From Pseudofabraea citricarpa (lineage: Eukaryota > Ascomycota > Leotiomycetes > Helotiales > Dermateaceae), in NCBI GenBank assembly GCA_029641185.1, contig JAPWGK010000019.1, positions 62,001 through 126,000 on the forward strand: 64,000 nucleotides of DNA, written 5' to 3'. The notes below the pieces were generated by a model. It was not told where the DNA came from, ran no database searches, and saw nothing but the letters and a program-made list of their open reading frames with translations. The position numbers were made by a program, and so were the translations under genes. Positions within the stretch are counted from its first letter, which is position 1. Every line of letters begins with the position of its first letter. This document shows, one piece after another, positions 10,709 through 22,645 of this stretch.

Positions 10709-12138
10709 ATGGATGATTATCGAAAAACTACAATGGAGGCGCTCTTTGAGGCTGCGACAGAGGAATCGCAGTCAGGAGATCAACTTGATGATGCAGTGAG
10801 GAAGTGTATGTTGTCTCCATTTACGACAGGCAAACGTCAAGACCGTTAGTTCGATCAGATAAACATATTAATATTTGGGTCGCATGCACAGTTCTAGCTC
10901 CAGGATCAGAGGTGCTATCAGTTACTGGCAATAGACCTGGCCTCTGGACACGATTCGCCCGGGTTGACACTAAACTGGCCGACGGAACCCCCAAGTCTTA
11001 TTTTCTGAAGGTATAACGAAGTTTTTCTAGAAAGCACCCAGGGAGTTTGCATGGTAGATGCTAACAGATACTGTGTGTTTGGCTTAATGCAGGTAGCGAC
11101 CGGCGAGAATGGGCTGAGCATGATGAGAGGAGAATTCGAGTCTTCAAAGGCTATTAATTCTGTTATTACAGGCTTTGCACCCAGGGCTGTAGGGTGGAGT
11201 ACATTTCAATCTAACCCAGAGTTTCACTTCTTCCTCCAGAATTTCCACGAGATGAATCCAGAGCTTCCGGATAGGACGAACCTCACTTCTAAACTAGTAG
11301 AAATGCACAAGAAGAGCGCCGAAATGCATTTGAAAATGAAGGCAGAGCATGAAAAATCAGGAAAGCCAAAATTTGGATTTCATGTCACAACTCATATGGG
11401 AAGTTTGCCACAGGACAATAGATGGACGGATACCTGGGAGGAGTTTTTTGTACAAGGTTTTAAGAGGATGCTCGAACTTGAGGAGAAAGTGCAAGGCGAA
11501 CAGCCTGAAAAGATGAAAGAGATAATCCCACAACTCTTTGAAAAAGTTATTCCCCGTCTTCTAAGACCCATGGAGACAGATGGCAGGCGAGTTCAACCTA
11601 CACTCATTCATGGTGATCTTTGGCATGGAAATATTTCGATTGATACAGCGACAAACGAGCCAATTGTGTACGATGAGTGCTGCTTCTGGGGCCACAATGA
11701 AAGTAAGCTCTCTTTGATTTTCTTCTTCGAATTTCGAGTGTCTTAACATCTCAATCAAGATGATCTTAGATCATTCCAAGATGGACCTCGCCACAAGCTG
11801 GGCCGTCCCGCACGTATGGCTTATTTAGCCAATTATCCTGCTGCTTTCCCCGCGGAAGACTTTGAATCACGGAATGCTCTTTACCAGCTGTGGGTTTACT
11901 AAAAGTCCCAAAAGTGAATGTCCACCATTCTAATGCGGCAGATAGACGATATTACCTCCACGATTCAGCATTGTTTCCCAAATTCAATAAGCTTCGCTCG
12001 GAGTAAGTACATAAAACATAATAGATCTGCATTTGAAGCTAATAAAAGATAAGATTTATTATCGAAGCGAATAAATTGGTCTCTATGTATCCAGACGGGT
12101 ATGAAGGATGGCTGAAGAACCAACCCCACAGAAACTGA
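10709..12138 (+). CDS. Fructosamine/ketosamine-3-kinase-like phosphotransferase (APH fold)
   Basis: Six exons: 10709-10805, 10892-11010, 11093-11702, 11760-11889, 11946-12002 and 12054-12138, total 1098 nt, 365 residues. All introns are GT-AG and 51-86 nt long. The family phosphorylates fructosamines or ribulosamines on glycated proteins, or related small molecules, and is often annotated protein-ribulosamine 3-kinase in fungi. Visible marks: the glycine-poor nucleotide-loop region after APGSEVLSV, lysine in SYFLK (strand 3), GFHVTTHMGSLPQDN (substrate-side segment), WEEFFVQGFKRMLELEE, then the catalytic HGDLWHGN with Asp and Asn, and the metal Asp in YDECCF. The C-terminal lobe is more divergent than usual: after CCFWGHNEN the normally conserved tryptophan-rich turn is replaced. 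It is convergent with the NLR gene (120 bases between stops). Probably cytosolic; activity plausible because the catalytic residues are kept. Confidence 0.9.
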
Positions 12139-12258
12139 TTTCAGAATTATTTAAGGCAAATTATCTAGAAAATGTCGAGTAGAAAGTTTATTCATTGTTA
12201 ATTTACATTGATCTAAGAACCTATTCGTTGTCAAGTAGATTCAAACAACCGTTTGTAG

Positions 12259-15200
12259 TTATGAATCGTTTAGTATAGCTTTATGCCCCACTCCTCGTCT
12301 TATAACAGCAACCTCAGCTTTGGCAACAAATATTAGATCTCCCTTTCCAGTGAGTTGAAAAATGAATCGATGACTTCTATCGATCCATTCGTCTGGGATA
12401 AACATATGCCTGGTAAAATCATTTCCATCTCCAGAAAGCATTAATGAGCAAACCCAGAGATCTTTATTAAGGAAGAACAACGTTGAACGGTTGTATCCAA
12501 TGACATGGTCAATTTGCGCAGTCGTATTATCAAAACGGCCAAGGACAGATACTTCCTTACTGTCTGTTCGACAGCTGGAAGTATCGAGTAAGCAGAAATG
12601 TGTTGTCGAAATTTTTCTGTGAAACCTTGATAACTTCAAGACTAACATTTTGCCATCAGCCGAGGTATCAACGTCTTGAATAGTGAGCTTTCCATCTAAA
12701 TCACATTTTAGCTTTATTCCATCAGCGACTGAGACTTCTTCCAAGGTTTTCCAATTGTAGAATTTCAAAAAACTGGGCTCGATGGAGATAAGCTGGTCGG
12801 AGTTTGTTGGATCATTTACCCATCTACCAATAGAATTCGCGTGGAGAGACCGCATAACCTTATCACCTTGAAGTTGAAATACAACTATTTTTTCTGTTGT
12901 AAGTACCAGAAGATACGATCCTTCAATATTAAATAAGATCTGCTTGACAGGGCTCGTCAAGTGCGTGGTGAACACGTCCGAAGCAATCTCCCATTCCTTG
13001 CGATGTTGTAATTGCTTCACAAGCACACTATTTGACCCGTCCACGCTCGCAAGGAAGCCTCGTTTTGTGTTCCAGACCATATCAGATACCCAATACCTCG
13101 ATGTATGTCGGTACATATTTTTGAGCTTTTTGCCTGTTGTGGTACTGTGTAGCACGACTAAGCCATCGTGCATTCCGCAAAGAACAGCATCCCCATTGGC
13201 AAGGCAAGCAATTGCTGTTATTTCGACGCGAACTTCCTGTGATGGTGAGTTAAAATCTTCTACCACCATGGCAATAGCATCAGACATGCTATCTGTACTC
13301 TGTGGCTCAGATAGCATTAGTAACGGTGGTGCCCAGACATTGCACTGGGATTCGCGAATATCGATCAGCCTTTGACCGTCGCTGCTAAAAGCCATGGCTC
13401 TTAAATTGAGATCGGAAGTATAAATTATCCTGTGGAGTAATCTTAAAGTTTGGAACTCATAGAGCATGATTATTCCCGCGCTACTGCCCACTGCTAAAAT
13501 GCGGCCATCAGGACTGCTAGCAAGTATTGCAGCTTCTGAATCTTCAACAATTGCAACAAGTGTCTGTTGATCTGGATTGAAGATGGCTAAAGTCCCATCA
13601 ATATATGTGACAGCTAATAGGCCAATATCAGGGTTCGGATTGAATTTCATCGCAGTGATTGCTTCAACTGGCTGTTCCATATTTAAAGAGTCGTCAGAAG
13701 TGATATCTTTCTCGCAAAATCCGATATATTCGTCATTATCCAAGTCCGTCAGAGTTACTGGTTGTCCCCTATGGATTGTGGCAAGCATATTCAGGGCTAG
13801 AGAGAAGCTAGCAGAAGTAATATCACCTCCTCGGAACAACGAAACTGCACCACGGAGATGGTTTTTCCTGAGCTTAGTGCTCACAGATTCTCCATCTGCT
13901 GTGCGCCTAATCAAAATATTATTACTTCTCGTAATTGCCATAAGGTTTTGATCTTGGTCAGCGAAAGAAAGATCAAGTGGCTCCCCCGGTGTATTTCGAA
14001 GCCATATTTGATTTCCATCAGCAACATTCCATAACCGGAGTTTCCTGAGTCCACCACATGCTAAGAGGTCTCCAGTGAGATTGTACCGTAATATTTTAAC
14101 AGACTCTTCGTGTTGTAGGACTCGCAATTCTTGGAACGTGATGTAGTCGTAGATGTAGACAGCTCCGCTATGGAGCCCGACGGCAAAGCTAGAGTCCCCA
14201 TACGCAATTGCCGTTGCTGTTTCCCCATTGAAATAAATACTGCAAAGACGGTCATCCCATACACGGCGGGACAGTCCCATGACTTTTATGCCCTTGAGGT
14301 CTGTATGCTGACAGGCTATAGCACTCTCGGGTGGTGATAGAGGAGGTATCAAACTAAAGATCGAAGAAGGGCATCGTAATAAGTTTTTGCCAAACTTCGC
14401 TACCAATCGAATTAAATCAACAGACCACTTTTGGATCACTTGTGTTTTCTGATCCAAAAGGGGTCTGTACTTTGCTCTTGCTTGGAGATACCCATGCAAA
14501 TTTTGCGAGGCTCGAACTAGAGCACCAAGTTCACCTCTGTAGGCAATATGCTCGATCCAACTGAAAGAGTTTGTTGTTAGAAATGCATGTAGTTGGTCAA
14601 CAGATTCCGTGTCATCAGAATGGATCCTTCGTACATGATCGCTGAAGAATATACATGCATATTCTGCGAATGGGCAGTCTGTTATTCGCCGTTCTATACG
14701 GACGACTGAACGCCCAGATAATCCTTGTGTCCGTTTAGGTCTCATGTGACTACTCCGTAAGAACTTTAGACAAGCCGAGCCCAGCTGGAGATTCGCATCT
14801 GCCAAATCCACTCTAAATTCAGATGCAAGATCTGGACTAAGAAGAAAGTCTCGAACCGTTTTGTGAATCAAGCACACTCGTTTCATCTTGTCAACATAAA
14901 TAAGATTGCCACAAGAAGATTTGATAGTGTGCTCAAAAATTGTTATATTGAACTCAATTCTGAGCGCATCTGCAAGTTCCAAAACAGTGAGTGGGCGAAA
15001 AGCACATGCCACAAAATTTAAAATCGCTTTTGAAACTTGCTTTCTGTCGTCACCGTCAATTTCTGGCTTCGAGAGAGATTTAAGTGTTCGCTCATATAGC
15101 TGATACATGCTCGGTGGCACCTCCTCTAGGGTCTGTTCAACCTTTTCAGCACTGTAAGCATGATTTGCTAACTCGTCCATGACAAGATCGGTCCAGAGAA

Positions 15201-17125
15201 AAGATCCTTCTGATTTTTGGGTAATTCTTTCAACGAGGTCTCCTTGAGCTCCATCAAAAAGATGCCTCAGAGCTTTGGATTTCGGTCCTTTTTCCACAAA
15301 TTGTCTGATGCTATCGTATGTGTCGTCGAACGAAATCTGCTGTTCTTGGATACGGTCACTGAGGAGTGAAAGTTGAGCCTGTATCTGAATGGAAGGGCGG
15401 CTGGTTAGTAAGATGCGCAAAGCGAAGCTAGGCTCAACCTTAGCCAGCATAGGAAGAAGGGTACTATAGTCCTTGCATTCGTCCAAAGCATCTATCACCC
15501 AGTACTGAGGTTGCTCAAAGGTACATCTGAAGATACCGGAGATAAATAATTTGCGCCATATTAGTTTATCGTTGTCTTTTTCCAAATTCACTCCATTCTC
15601 CTTCATAGTGAGAATCTTCTCTCGAACATTGGAGCTCAGAAGTGCCATTTGGTATGCAAGCGAACGAAGCATGCCGCTTATTGTAGACTTTGTGCGGTCT
15701 TCAGAAGAAAAATAGTAGTAGCTACAGTCCAGATTTACACTTTCAAGGTGGTTGATAACTTGGCTTGTCAATACCGATTTTCCTGTTCCCGGCATCCCAG
15801 AAAGCCATATCACTCTGAAAAGGTCGGATTCTTTTAGACTAAGAGAGACTGCCTGTTCTCTTAGAGCGCCATCTCTCCACTCATGGAACGTCGGTTTGGA
15901 GGTATACCACGAGCACGATTTCGGCATACATAAATCCTCAAGTTCTATAAGGTCACCATCTGGCATTTCGTGAACTCCCAGATAGTCTCGCAATGCATGG
16001 AGTTGATTCAGGTGAGAAGCATGTCGCTGAACAGATACTATGAACGATTATTAGTTGCAATCAAATCAAAGTGCGTGTGCTTTCTTACCGTCTCTTAGAA
16101 TTGATTCCACAGTGTGGCCAAGCGCGCTGCGCAGAGTAATAAAATCGCGATCTGTTGGTTTCTCAAATTTGCATAACCCCCGATGATTTTTATTCAGGGG
16201 CATTCTTTGCTCGTTTACGTAGCCTAAAGTTGCAGATTGCTGATTGACAATCATTCGGGATGATCCTGCCCACGTTTCTAGGGTTTCATAGAAAGAGAAT
16301 AGCTTCAAATCCTGCGAGTAGCGCGGAAAGTCACTGTTGATTAACTGAATCATTGCTGACGTCGGATTGAGATCTTGAAGGTAAGGCTTTTCCCCGTGGA
16401 AAGGTGAAATGCTGATGAGAGTTTGAGCCAATTTTGAGCTCTCAGAACCTCGGTGTGGTGTTCCCAGAAAGTAAAGACTATGTATACGTCTTCCTAGTTG
16501 CTCATAATTTGGGTTGACACGTGCTTCAATGTATGCCTAATCGCAATTTAATTAGCTTAGGCAATACTTATTGAAAGATTGGACGTTAACAATACTTTCT
16601 TAGCAACTAAGCCACCCATGCTGTGTGCGATAAGAACAATCCGACTTGCCACAGATGATCTAATTGAAGGCGAGTTATTCAAAGCACCTAACAAGGACTC
16701 AGCAATATCATGCACATTGAGAATACTGCCTTTAGTATCATTCCACCTCGATTTGTAACCAAAAGTATGCACGCGGACATTCTGAAAAGCAGGGTCTTTC
16801 GATAACCACTCTTGTGGCCAAAAATGATGGAGCTTCGTGCTAAAACTCCAGGTCTTTCGGGAGCCTCCACCAAGACCATGTATAAATATAAATTCGAGAA
16901 GCGGTTCGGAGGGGGAATGGATTGTGGTCAGGCCTAGGGGTCCCCAGGTGTCTTCCTCTTCAAAAGGAAGTTGATCGTACAATTGCAATCCAGATAACAC
17001 CTTCTCTAACGAAGCAAAGTCGAATTTTGTGTTCTTCTTCCGACGTCGACCGAACTACAACAAATAAAGCATCAGTCGCAATTCACGATGAGCCGGTACT
17101 TTGTGGAACTCACAGGTATATCCAT
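12259..17125 (-). CDS. NLR/STAND protein: alpha/beta-hydrolase (SesB-like) - NACHT - WD40
   Basis: Four exons on the minus strand: 17125-17114 (only MDIP), 17054-16596, 16536-16089 and 16037-12259; total 4698 nt, 1565 residues. Introns of 59, 59 and 51 nt are all GT-AG. Domain order: a basic N-tail, an alpha/beta-hydrolase with oxyanion motif HGLGGG (63-68), nucleophile elbow HSMGG with Ser about 148 and FLGTPHRGS about 185 (SesB-like effector domain), then a NACHT NTPase with Walker A GMPGTGKS (387-394) and Walker B WVIDALDEC (about 486-494), the HKTVRDFLL motif (about 698) of the winged-helix part, and a long C-terminal region of degenerate WD40 blades (about 880-1530). Fungal NLRs of this design sense non-self or damage and activate the N-terminal effector on oligomerisation. 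Several are heterokaryon-incompatibility genes. The WD repeats are divergent rather than near-identical, so it is not a rapidly homogenising het-d/e-type repeat. Both the nucleotide-binding and the hydrolase residues are intact. It shares an island with the gasdermin/subtilase pair. Confidence 0.95.
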
Positions 17126-18014
17126 GACAGTTGAGTTTTGCGAGGACTGGAGATGGTAAGTTTGATCGGCGAGAGACTTCCAAATTCCGCAGAGCATATG
17201 CAAAGTAGAGCATGATTTTAATTATTTCTCGAGAAAAAAACCAGAGAATGATGGTTATCGTATGACAATGAGGCTCAGCTGCGGGGATCACACTCAAAGT
17301 GGGCGCGTAAAGTGATTAACATGCAGGAGGATCTGGCGGCTACGCTTCAACCAAATAGAACGAACGACGTTTGAACTCTATGAAAAACAAACACAACACT
17401 CTAAATTAGGCCCAGCATCTCAAATATGCCATATCTAGCATGAAATGCGATGTCAGAAAGCTTCGCAACCAAGAAAGCACTATAGAGGAACACAAGGCGC
17501 CATCAGAATACGAGACATCTAGACGCGCAACTCCGAGGGTACAATATTAGGCTTTTATAAACCGACAGAATAGATAGAAAGTTTCTCTCATTACTTCTAC
17601 TGCTCAGTTATTTTTACTGAGTAGCTTCGCTTTCTTCCTGGACACTACCACTCAACAGAAGACTAAAGTATTCCTATTAAACGGATTTGTGATTATCTCG
17701 CTTAATAAACTGGGGAATGAAGCATATAATGACCAATAGATAATGAATACCCTCGGTCATTCGATTTACTACCTAGGTAGCTTTGAGAATTTTGGCTAGG
17801 TGTACTTGCCAGAAGGTGCATTCTGGAATGAGATATCAGCTCCCAGATCAAAAATGAATTTTAATGTTATTTAGGTAATTAATATTTAGGTCTGTAGTTT
17901 CTGTTGCCAATTTACCATTCGTAAAGCTCGACTGAAGTGTTCTCTTATCAAATCATAATTTCAGTAACAAGCACTGTAAGATATAACTGATGTCTTGAGA
18001 AGAAGAAGAAAACT
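17126..18014. other. Intergenic, presumed promoter of the NLR gene
   Basis: About 890 AT-rich bases upstream of the NLR start. No gene and no recognisable regulatory motif. Confidence 0.4.
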
Positions 18015-18458
18015 ATGAGCAATTCAGCAGCTACCTCATTTTCTTCTTCTTCTTCTTCTTCTTCTTCTTCTTCTTCTCAGAGTACGGAATCTGACAATCC
18101 AATGTATCATTGCGTGTTTTACTGGGGTATCAATTTTTCCAAGGCGACTCGTTTCAGGCTTGTTCTGCTGTGTGAATTTCTACTTATTTCCCCAAAGAAA
18201 CCATAATCAGTTGTGTTTAGTTGGCTGACATCTCCTTACTTATCCTTCTAGATCCTCGACACTTTCTTCATGGATCTCAACCAAGACAGAGCATCAACTT
18301 CGCAAGCCTGTTGCAACTTCATTGGATGCTTGCTAGCAGCTGCTGCACTAGCGTGTCTTCAAGAAATTGTTGATGAAGTTGGTGCCGGACTTTGCTTCGT
18401 TATTGTAGTTGGTATCATATCTCTATATATTTTACTACTGATCTATAAACGAGGGTAG
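18015..18458 (+). CDS. Possible small two-exon membrane protein with poly-Ser head
   Basis: Weak candidate. An ATG frame at 18015 encodes MSNSAATSF followed by a serine run from a TCT microsatellite. A second frame at 18252-18458 in the same phase encodes ILDTFFMDLNQDR and then two hydrophobic segments (FIGCLLAAAALACL and LCFVIVVGIISLYILLLIY), ending in a short basic tail. They can be joined in phase by splicing to the CTTCTAG acceptor at 18251, but the available phase-0 donors (GTGTTT at 18114, GTTCTG at 18162) are poor. The second frame alone, ATG at 18270, would be a 62-residue two-span membrane peptide. No family recognised. Confidence 0.3.
18034..18078 (+). repeat. (TCT)n microsatellite
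   Basis: About twelve TCT units in a row, inside the candidate small gene, where they encode a serine run. Confidence 0.9.
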
Positions 18459-20068
18459 GGTTGGTATTGGAGGCAAGCAAGAGAGTGTGTAGTGAGAATG
18501 AAGCTTTGGCTTGTTCTCAAGGGTAATTTTCAACTGCGTTCAAACCAGAACTAAAAAAAAATCAGATAGCCCGAGGATCAGGTTTAGCTCCTAATAAGCC
18601 CAATATCAAGAGCTGGTACCTAGTTACGTATATTAAGTTGTCCTCGAGCGGCTTGAAAGCAGGTAACAGACAATAACAACACTTTTATGTACCTAGGTAT
18701 GATTGTTTGCACAAACGACAACCACACATTTCAAAGCAAAATATGTTTCTAGGTGTTTTAAATCGGCTGCTCAAATCGAGCAATTTCACATTGTTAGATT
18801 AAGAAATTAAAAAGTTTTAAGACATGAATCAGGCATATCTATCATTGTGATATACCGTAAGGTCATGAAATACGATTCAATGTCGCTTGACGGAACGCTA
18901 AGAATCCGATATGCCCGTAGCCACACTTGTGATCAGAGGCGAATTCTCTTGGTTTGGCACTAGAAGACCTCTGAGCCATTTTAACTCTGATTTGCGGACT
19001 TGCGCACTTCCGATGTGCTTCTTCCAAGCTTTTCAAGAGCTTGAATTCCGGGTGAGATGCCTAAATCATGGTTCGTAGCCCACATTTCTCGGGTCGTGCC
19101 ATGATTTCCATGAATGATTTTAGGTTGGAGCCTTCCTTCGTCTTTCTTAACTCGAAAGAAACTTCGATAGTCTAATCCATTCTGCATGAAAATATCAAAG
19201 CTACTCGGTATGCTCAAGGAGGAAAATTAGAAAATGTGGAGAGGGGAAGAAAAGAAAAGAAAAGAAAAGAAAAGAAAAAACTAGTTTCTGTAAATGATCA
19301 CACGATCATGCGGTTACGAAGCTTGAGTAGTGATCCATGCCTATCAATAATGATGTGCACTTAAAATATTTGTAAAGTAAGACAATTGTCATAGGACTTG
19401 TTCTCTGATATCAGAAAAGGGCCGTATTTGTGCTACTATTAATTAGCCTTAAGTATTTAAACTAACAGTGTTTCTCTTATCTAATTCTCATTTGCTCAGA
19501 CTAATAAATAACATGGCAATAAAAGTCTATTCGGGCTTGTACGTGCTTAGTCTCGTGTTATATACTTTGCATAAGTGGCTTGGGTGTGCCCACTTCGTAT
19601 TCAGTATGAAATTATCCCCAAATATATTGACGTGATATTCGGTCGAAATAATCGAAAAGATGGCATTTCTCTAAAATACCTATCTTTGAACTCAGTATAG
19701 GTATATCTAATTGTTATTCAATATAGAATAGTGTTTTCTCAGGTAATGGTAATTATCAAAACAAAGCTATTAGCACCTGGCATGATTGTTCCCTGTAAAC
19801 TGCAAGGTTGGCACTCCATATTTCAGACCGAAAAGGTTCGGAAGTATCCCATGTCTATTCTGCGAAAGTCATGCTACCCATATGCGGCTTTTTCTATCTG
19901 CCAATGTCTTGAAATATTGGGTCACATTTGAATCGCAATACTTGGCATTGCAAGCTCTCACAATCTGGAACTATAAAGCAGTTCTTCCTGCTCTAACGTC
20001 ATCTCCAACAACAGTTTTCTCATCACTTTTGATTCTCTCCAAAGCATTATCCTTCATCACACGAAGCT
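18459..20068. other. Intergenic with a possible gene fragment
   Basis: About 1.6 kb, AT-rich. On the minus strand around 18981-19187 a frame open from an internal ATG (MQNGLDYRSF...) to TAA has coding-like composition but no intact start or family. It may be a gene relic. An AAAAG repeat lies at about 19241-19276. The final 100 bases are the likely promoter of the FAD oxidase gene. Confidence 0.4.
19241..19276. repeat. (AAAAG)n microsatellite
   Basis: Six to seven units of GAAAA in tandem, intergenic. Confidence 0.85.
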
Positions 20069-21618
20069 ATGATTCCAATTACTCGTACTCTTTTCGCTTA
20101 TGCGACTTTATTGAGCATCGGCTTCTCTGGAACTTCTGCATTTCCCCAAGCTTCAGATGGTACTGAGCTACAGACTTGCCTTATCAATGCTGTTGGCGGA
20201 GATGCCGCACGCGCTAGGTTCACTGAGAGCCCGGGCTTCCTGGAACAAAATGTCCGCGTATACAATGGAAACTACAAGTATATCCCAGCTGCAGTCACCT
20301 ATCCATCAACTTCTCAAGAAGTCTCAGCCATTGTCAAATGTGCTGCAGGCAATGGACGAAAGGTTCAAGCCAGGAGTGGAGGTCATGACTATATCAATAA
20401 GGGTATGCAGTACTTTGTTTAAAAGTTGGGTTTTGTTGCTGACCTTTCTCAGGCATAGGAGGGGCAAATGGAGCCATAGTAGTTGACATGAAGAATTTCC
20501 AGAAGTTCGAAATGGACGCATCGACAGGAATAGCCACCGTGGGTCCTGGCACCATCCTCGAATCTCTCATCAATAGACTCCATGAGAATGGAGCCCGCTC
20601 AATGCCTCATGGCGTGTTTCCAACAGTAGCGGTTGGTGGTCACGCAACCGTGGGCGGTTTTGGCTTCTCTGCAAGACGAGAGGGCTTGACTTTGGATAAG
20701 ATGAGAAATGCCGAAGTTGTACTTGCCAACGGGACAATAGTTCGTGCTTCTGCATCTGAAAATGTCGATTTATTCTGGGCCATACGAGGAGCTGGTCAAA
20801 GCTTCGGCATAGTTACTGAGTTCAACTTTCAAACACAACCTCAACCTCCAGAGATCTGGACCTATTCTTACAGTGTTTCGTCGAACAATGCTAAAGATCT
20901 AGCCGATGCTGTCAAGTCTTTCAACGAAATAATCCGCGATCCATCGCTGCCAAAGGAACTCTCTGTTGCAGGGAATTTCATCAATAACTCTTTTACTATG
21001 AGTGGCCAATATTATGGTTCACGAGATCAGTTCAATGCAATCAACATTCCAGGCCGGTTTTCCCGTGTCGACACAACGACAGTTATCCAAGTGACGTGGA
21101 TTGAACTGTACAGAGCAACTCTAGAAGAAGCAGGAGGTCTACGAGATCGCAATGCTACTGGAGTCTACTTCTATGCCAAAGATGCAGCTGTCCCATTTGG
21201 CGCCCTCCCATCGAATAGTAGCATAGATGCGCTATTGGAGCTTGCAGTTTCTGGGGACCCAGGAAAGTCCAACTGGTTCTTCAGAATGGATGTACTTGGA
21301 GGAGCCACAAGAGAAGTTCCAGCCTCTGCCACTGCCTTCCCTCATCGTGAAACTGCATACTTTTTCCAGATAATGGCAACCACCGACGACGAGACACCAG
21401 CTGAAACTCTTAAATTCGCTGATGAGATCATCAAGCTAGGCAGTGGGGCTGACTTAGGGACCTTTGGAAGCTATGTTGGCTCTTCGGATGCAAGAATTTT
21501 GGGTACACCCCAGGAGAAATACTGGGGTCTAAATTTGGGGAGACTGCAAGACATCAAGACCTATATTGATCCAAATGATGTGTTCTCAACCCCTCAAGGG
21601 GTGAAGCCAAAGGTTTAA
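20069..21618 (+). CDS. Secreted FAD-linked oxidase, berberine-bridge-enzyme-like (FAD_binding_4/BBE)
   Basis: Two exons, 20069-20402 and 20453-21618 (intron GTATGC...TCTCAG, 50 nt), 1500 nt, 499 residues. A typical signal peptide (MIPITRTLFAYATLLS...TSA) sends it out of the cell. The FAD domain shows the covalent-flavin His in ARSGGHDY and the pyrophosphate loop VGGHATVGGFGF. The usual second covalent Cys of bicovalent members (HG.CP) is Phe here (HGVFPTV), so the flavin should be attached by one bond. The C-terminal BBE motif is present (KYWGLNLGRLQDIKTYIDPNDVF), with a shortened stretch before it where family members normally have an NY.D block. Such enzymes oxidise sugars, oligosaccharides or secondary metabolites. 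Neighbouring reductase and transporter genes hint at a small metabolic cluster, but there is no backbone synthase in the window. Confidence 0.93.
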
Positions 21619-21974
21619 ACTGGCTTTCATAAAGCTGTTACATTGTCTTTGGCCCTTCTTCAAACTAAAATTAATAGGACTGTTGGATAGTTAGCAGTAT
21701 ACTAAAGAAAGTCAAGGGCATCAAAGTAGCTCGTTCATTTATCCCAGAAGTGTCGCTTAATTGAAGGCCAAGTTCAATTTCAAGTTCAATTTTTGTGAAA
21801 ATCCAGCTACTTAAATTTGTTCATAATTCACATGAAAAAGGCCGTGTTGGATCTAAATTCATCCTTTCAACCTGCTACACCTGCTTACTGTGTAGATAGA
21901 GGGCAGGCGAGAAACTTATAAGCGAGCGTACATTTCAAAAAAGAAGCAAAAAATATATCCTGAAGAGGAGGTTT
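21619..21974. other. Intergenic
   Basis: 3' flank of the FAD oxidase gene up to the tRNA-Trp pair. No gene seen. Confidence 0.5.
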
Positions 21975-22046
21975 TGAACCACACCCGATTCGAACGGATA
22001 ACCTTTCGATCTGGAATCGAACGCGCTGCCGTTGCGCCAGCGGTCC
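21975..22046 (-). tRNA. tRNA-Trp (CCA), copy 1
   Basis: 72 nt, no intron. On the minus strand: acceptor GGACCGC pairing with GTGGTTC (two G-U pairs) and discriminator A; D-stem GCGC/GCGC; anticodon stem TTCGA/TCGAA with loop TTCCAGA, anticodon CCA; T-arm ATCCG TTCGAAT CGGGT. The sequence is identical to the copy about 200 bases away. Confidence 0.95.
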
Positions 22047-22176
22047 CAAGTTGCAGTGCCGCTTTCTTGGGTTTTTTTGCCTCTATCTCACTTTATGAAT
22101 GGATCACGGTGCCTGTCGCTAATAAAAAGTACTGGGAGCATAGAAACTCCAAAAAGAGAAATCTAAACGGAGGTAT

Positions 22177-22248
22177 TGAACCACACCCGATTCGAACGGA
22201 TAACCTTTCGATCTGGAATCGAACGCGCTGCCGTTGCGCCAGCGGTCC
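22177..22248 (-). tRNA. tRNA-Trp (CCA), copy 2
   Basis: Same 72-nt gene, same strand, 130 bases from copy 1. The flanks differ apart from a short AGG(T/A)TTT-like 3' flank, so this looks like a local tandem duplication kept identical in the tRNA body. Confidence 0.95.
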
Positions 22249-22645
22249 CGTTTTGATTTGTTTGTGCAAGAAATCTCTTATTTTGTATTACTCATGCGTT
22301 AAACGAAAAAGGCAAAAGTGCGGAGAAGAGTGATGATCACATGATACTGTTCACCCCATTTACCAAACACTCCAAAGCATTTCTATACAATCATTATGCT
22401 AAGCCTAGAGTGCCTTATGTGTTACGCAAATATTTGATATATCTCTTTATAATTTTTCAAATCATATTTAGACGTTGAATACAAATTTAACGCAAGTTCG
22501 CTTCGAAATTTTATATTTATGTTATCGCTTTCCACGGTGTGCCAGCGCTTCCACATGCATTTACAGACTTAAATTTACTTATAGTGTTGTCTCAAATACA
22601 TTTTCTTACAGGCATTCTTCACCAATCTTATGTATACCGCAATAT
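22249..22645. other. Intergenic
   Basis: About 400 AT-rich bases between the tRNA pair and the 3' end of the aldo-keto reductase. Nothing recognised. Confidence 0.5.

Noticed and set aside
21974..22333. 119-codon frame across the tRNA-Trp pair
   Set aside because: It reads through both tRNA genes, which have complete cloverleaf structures.
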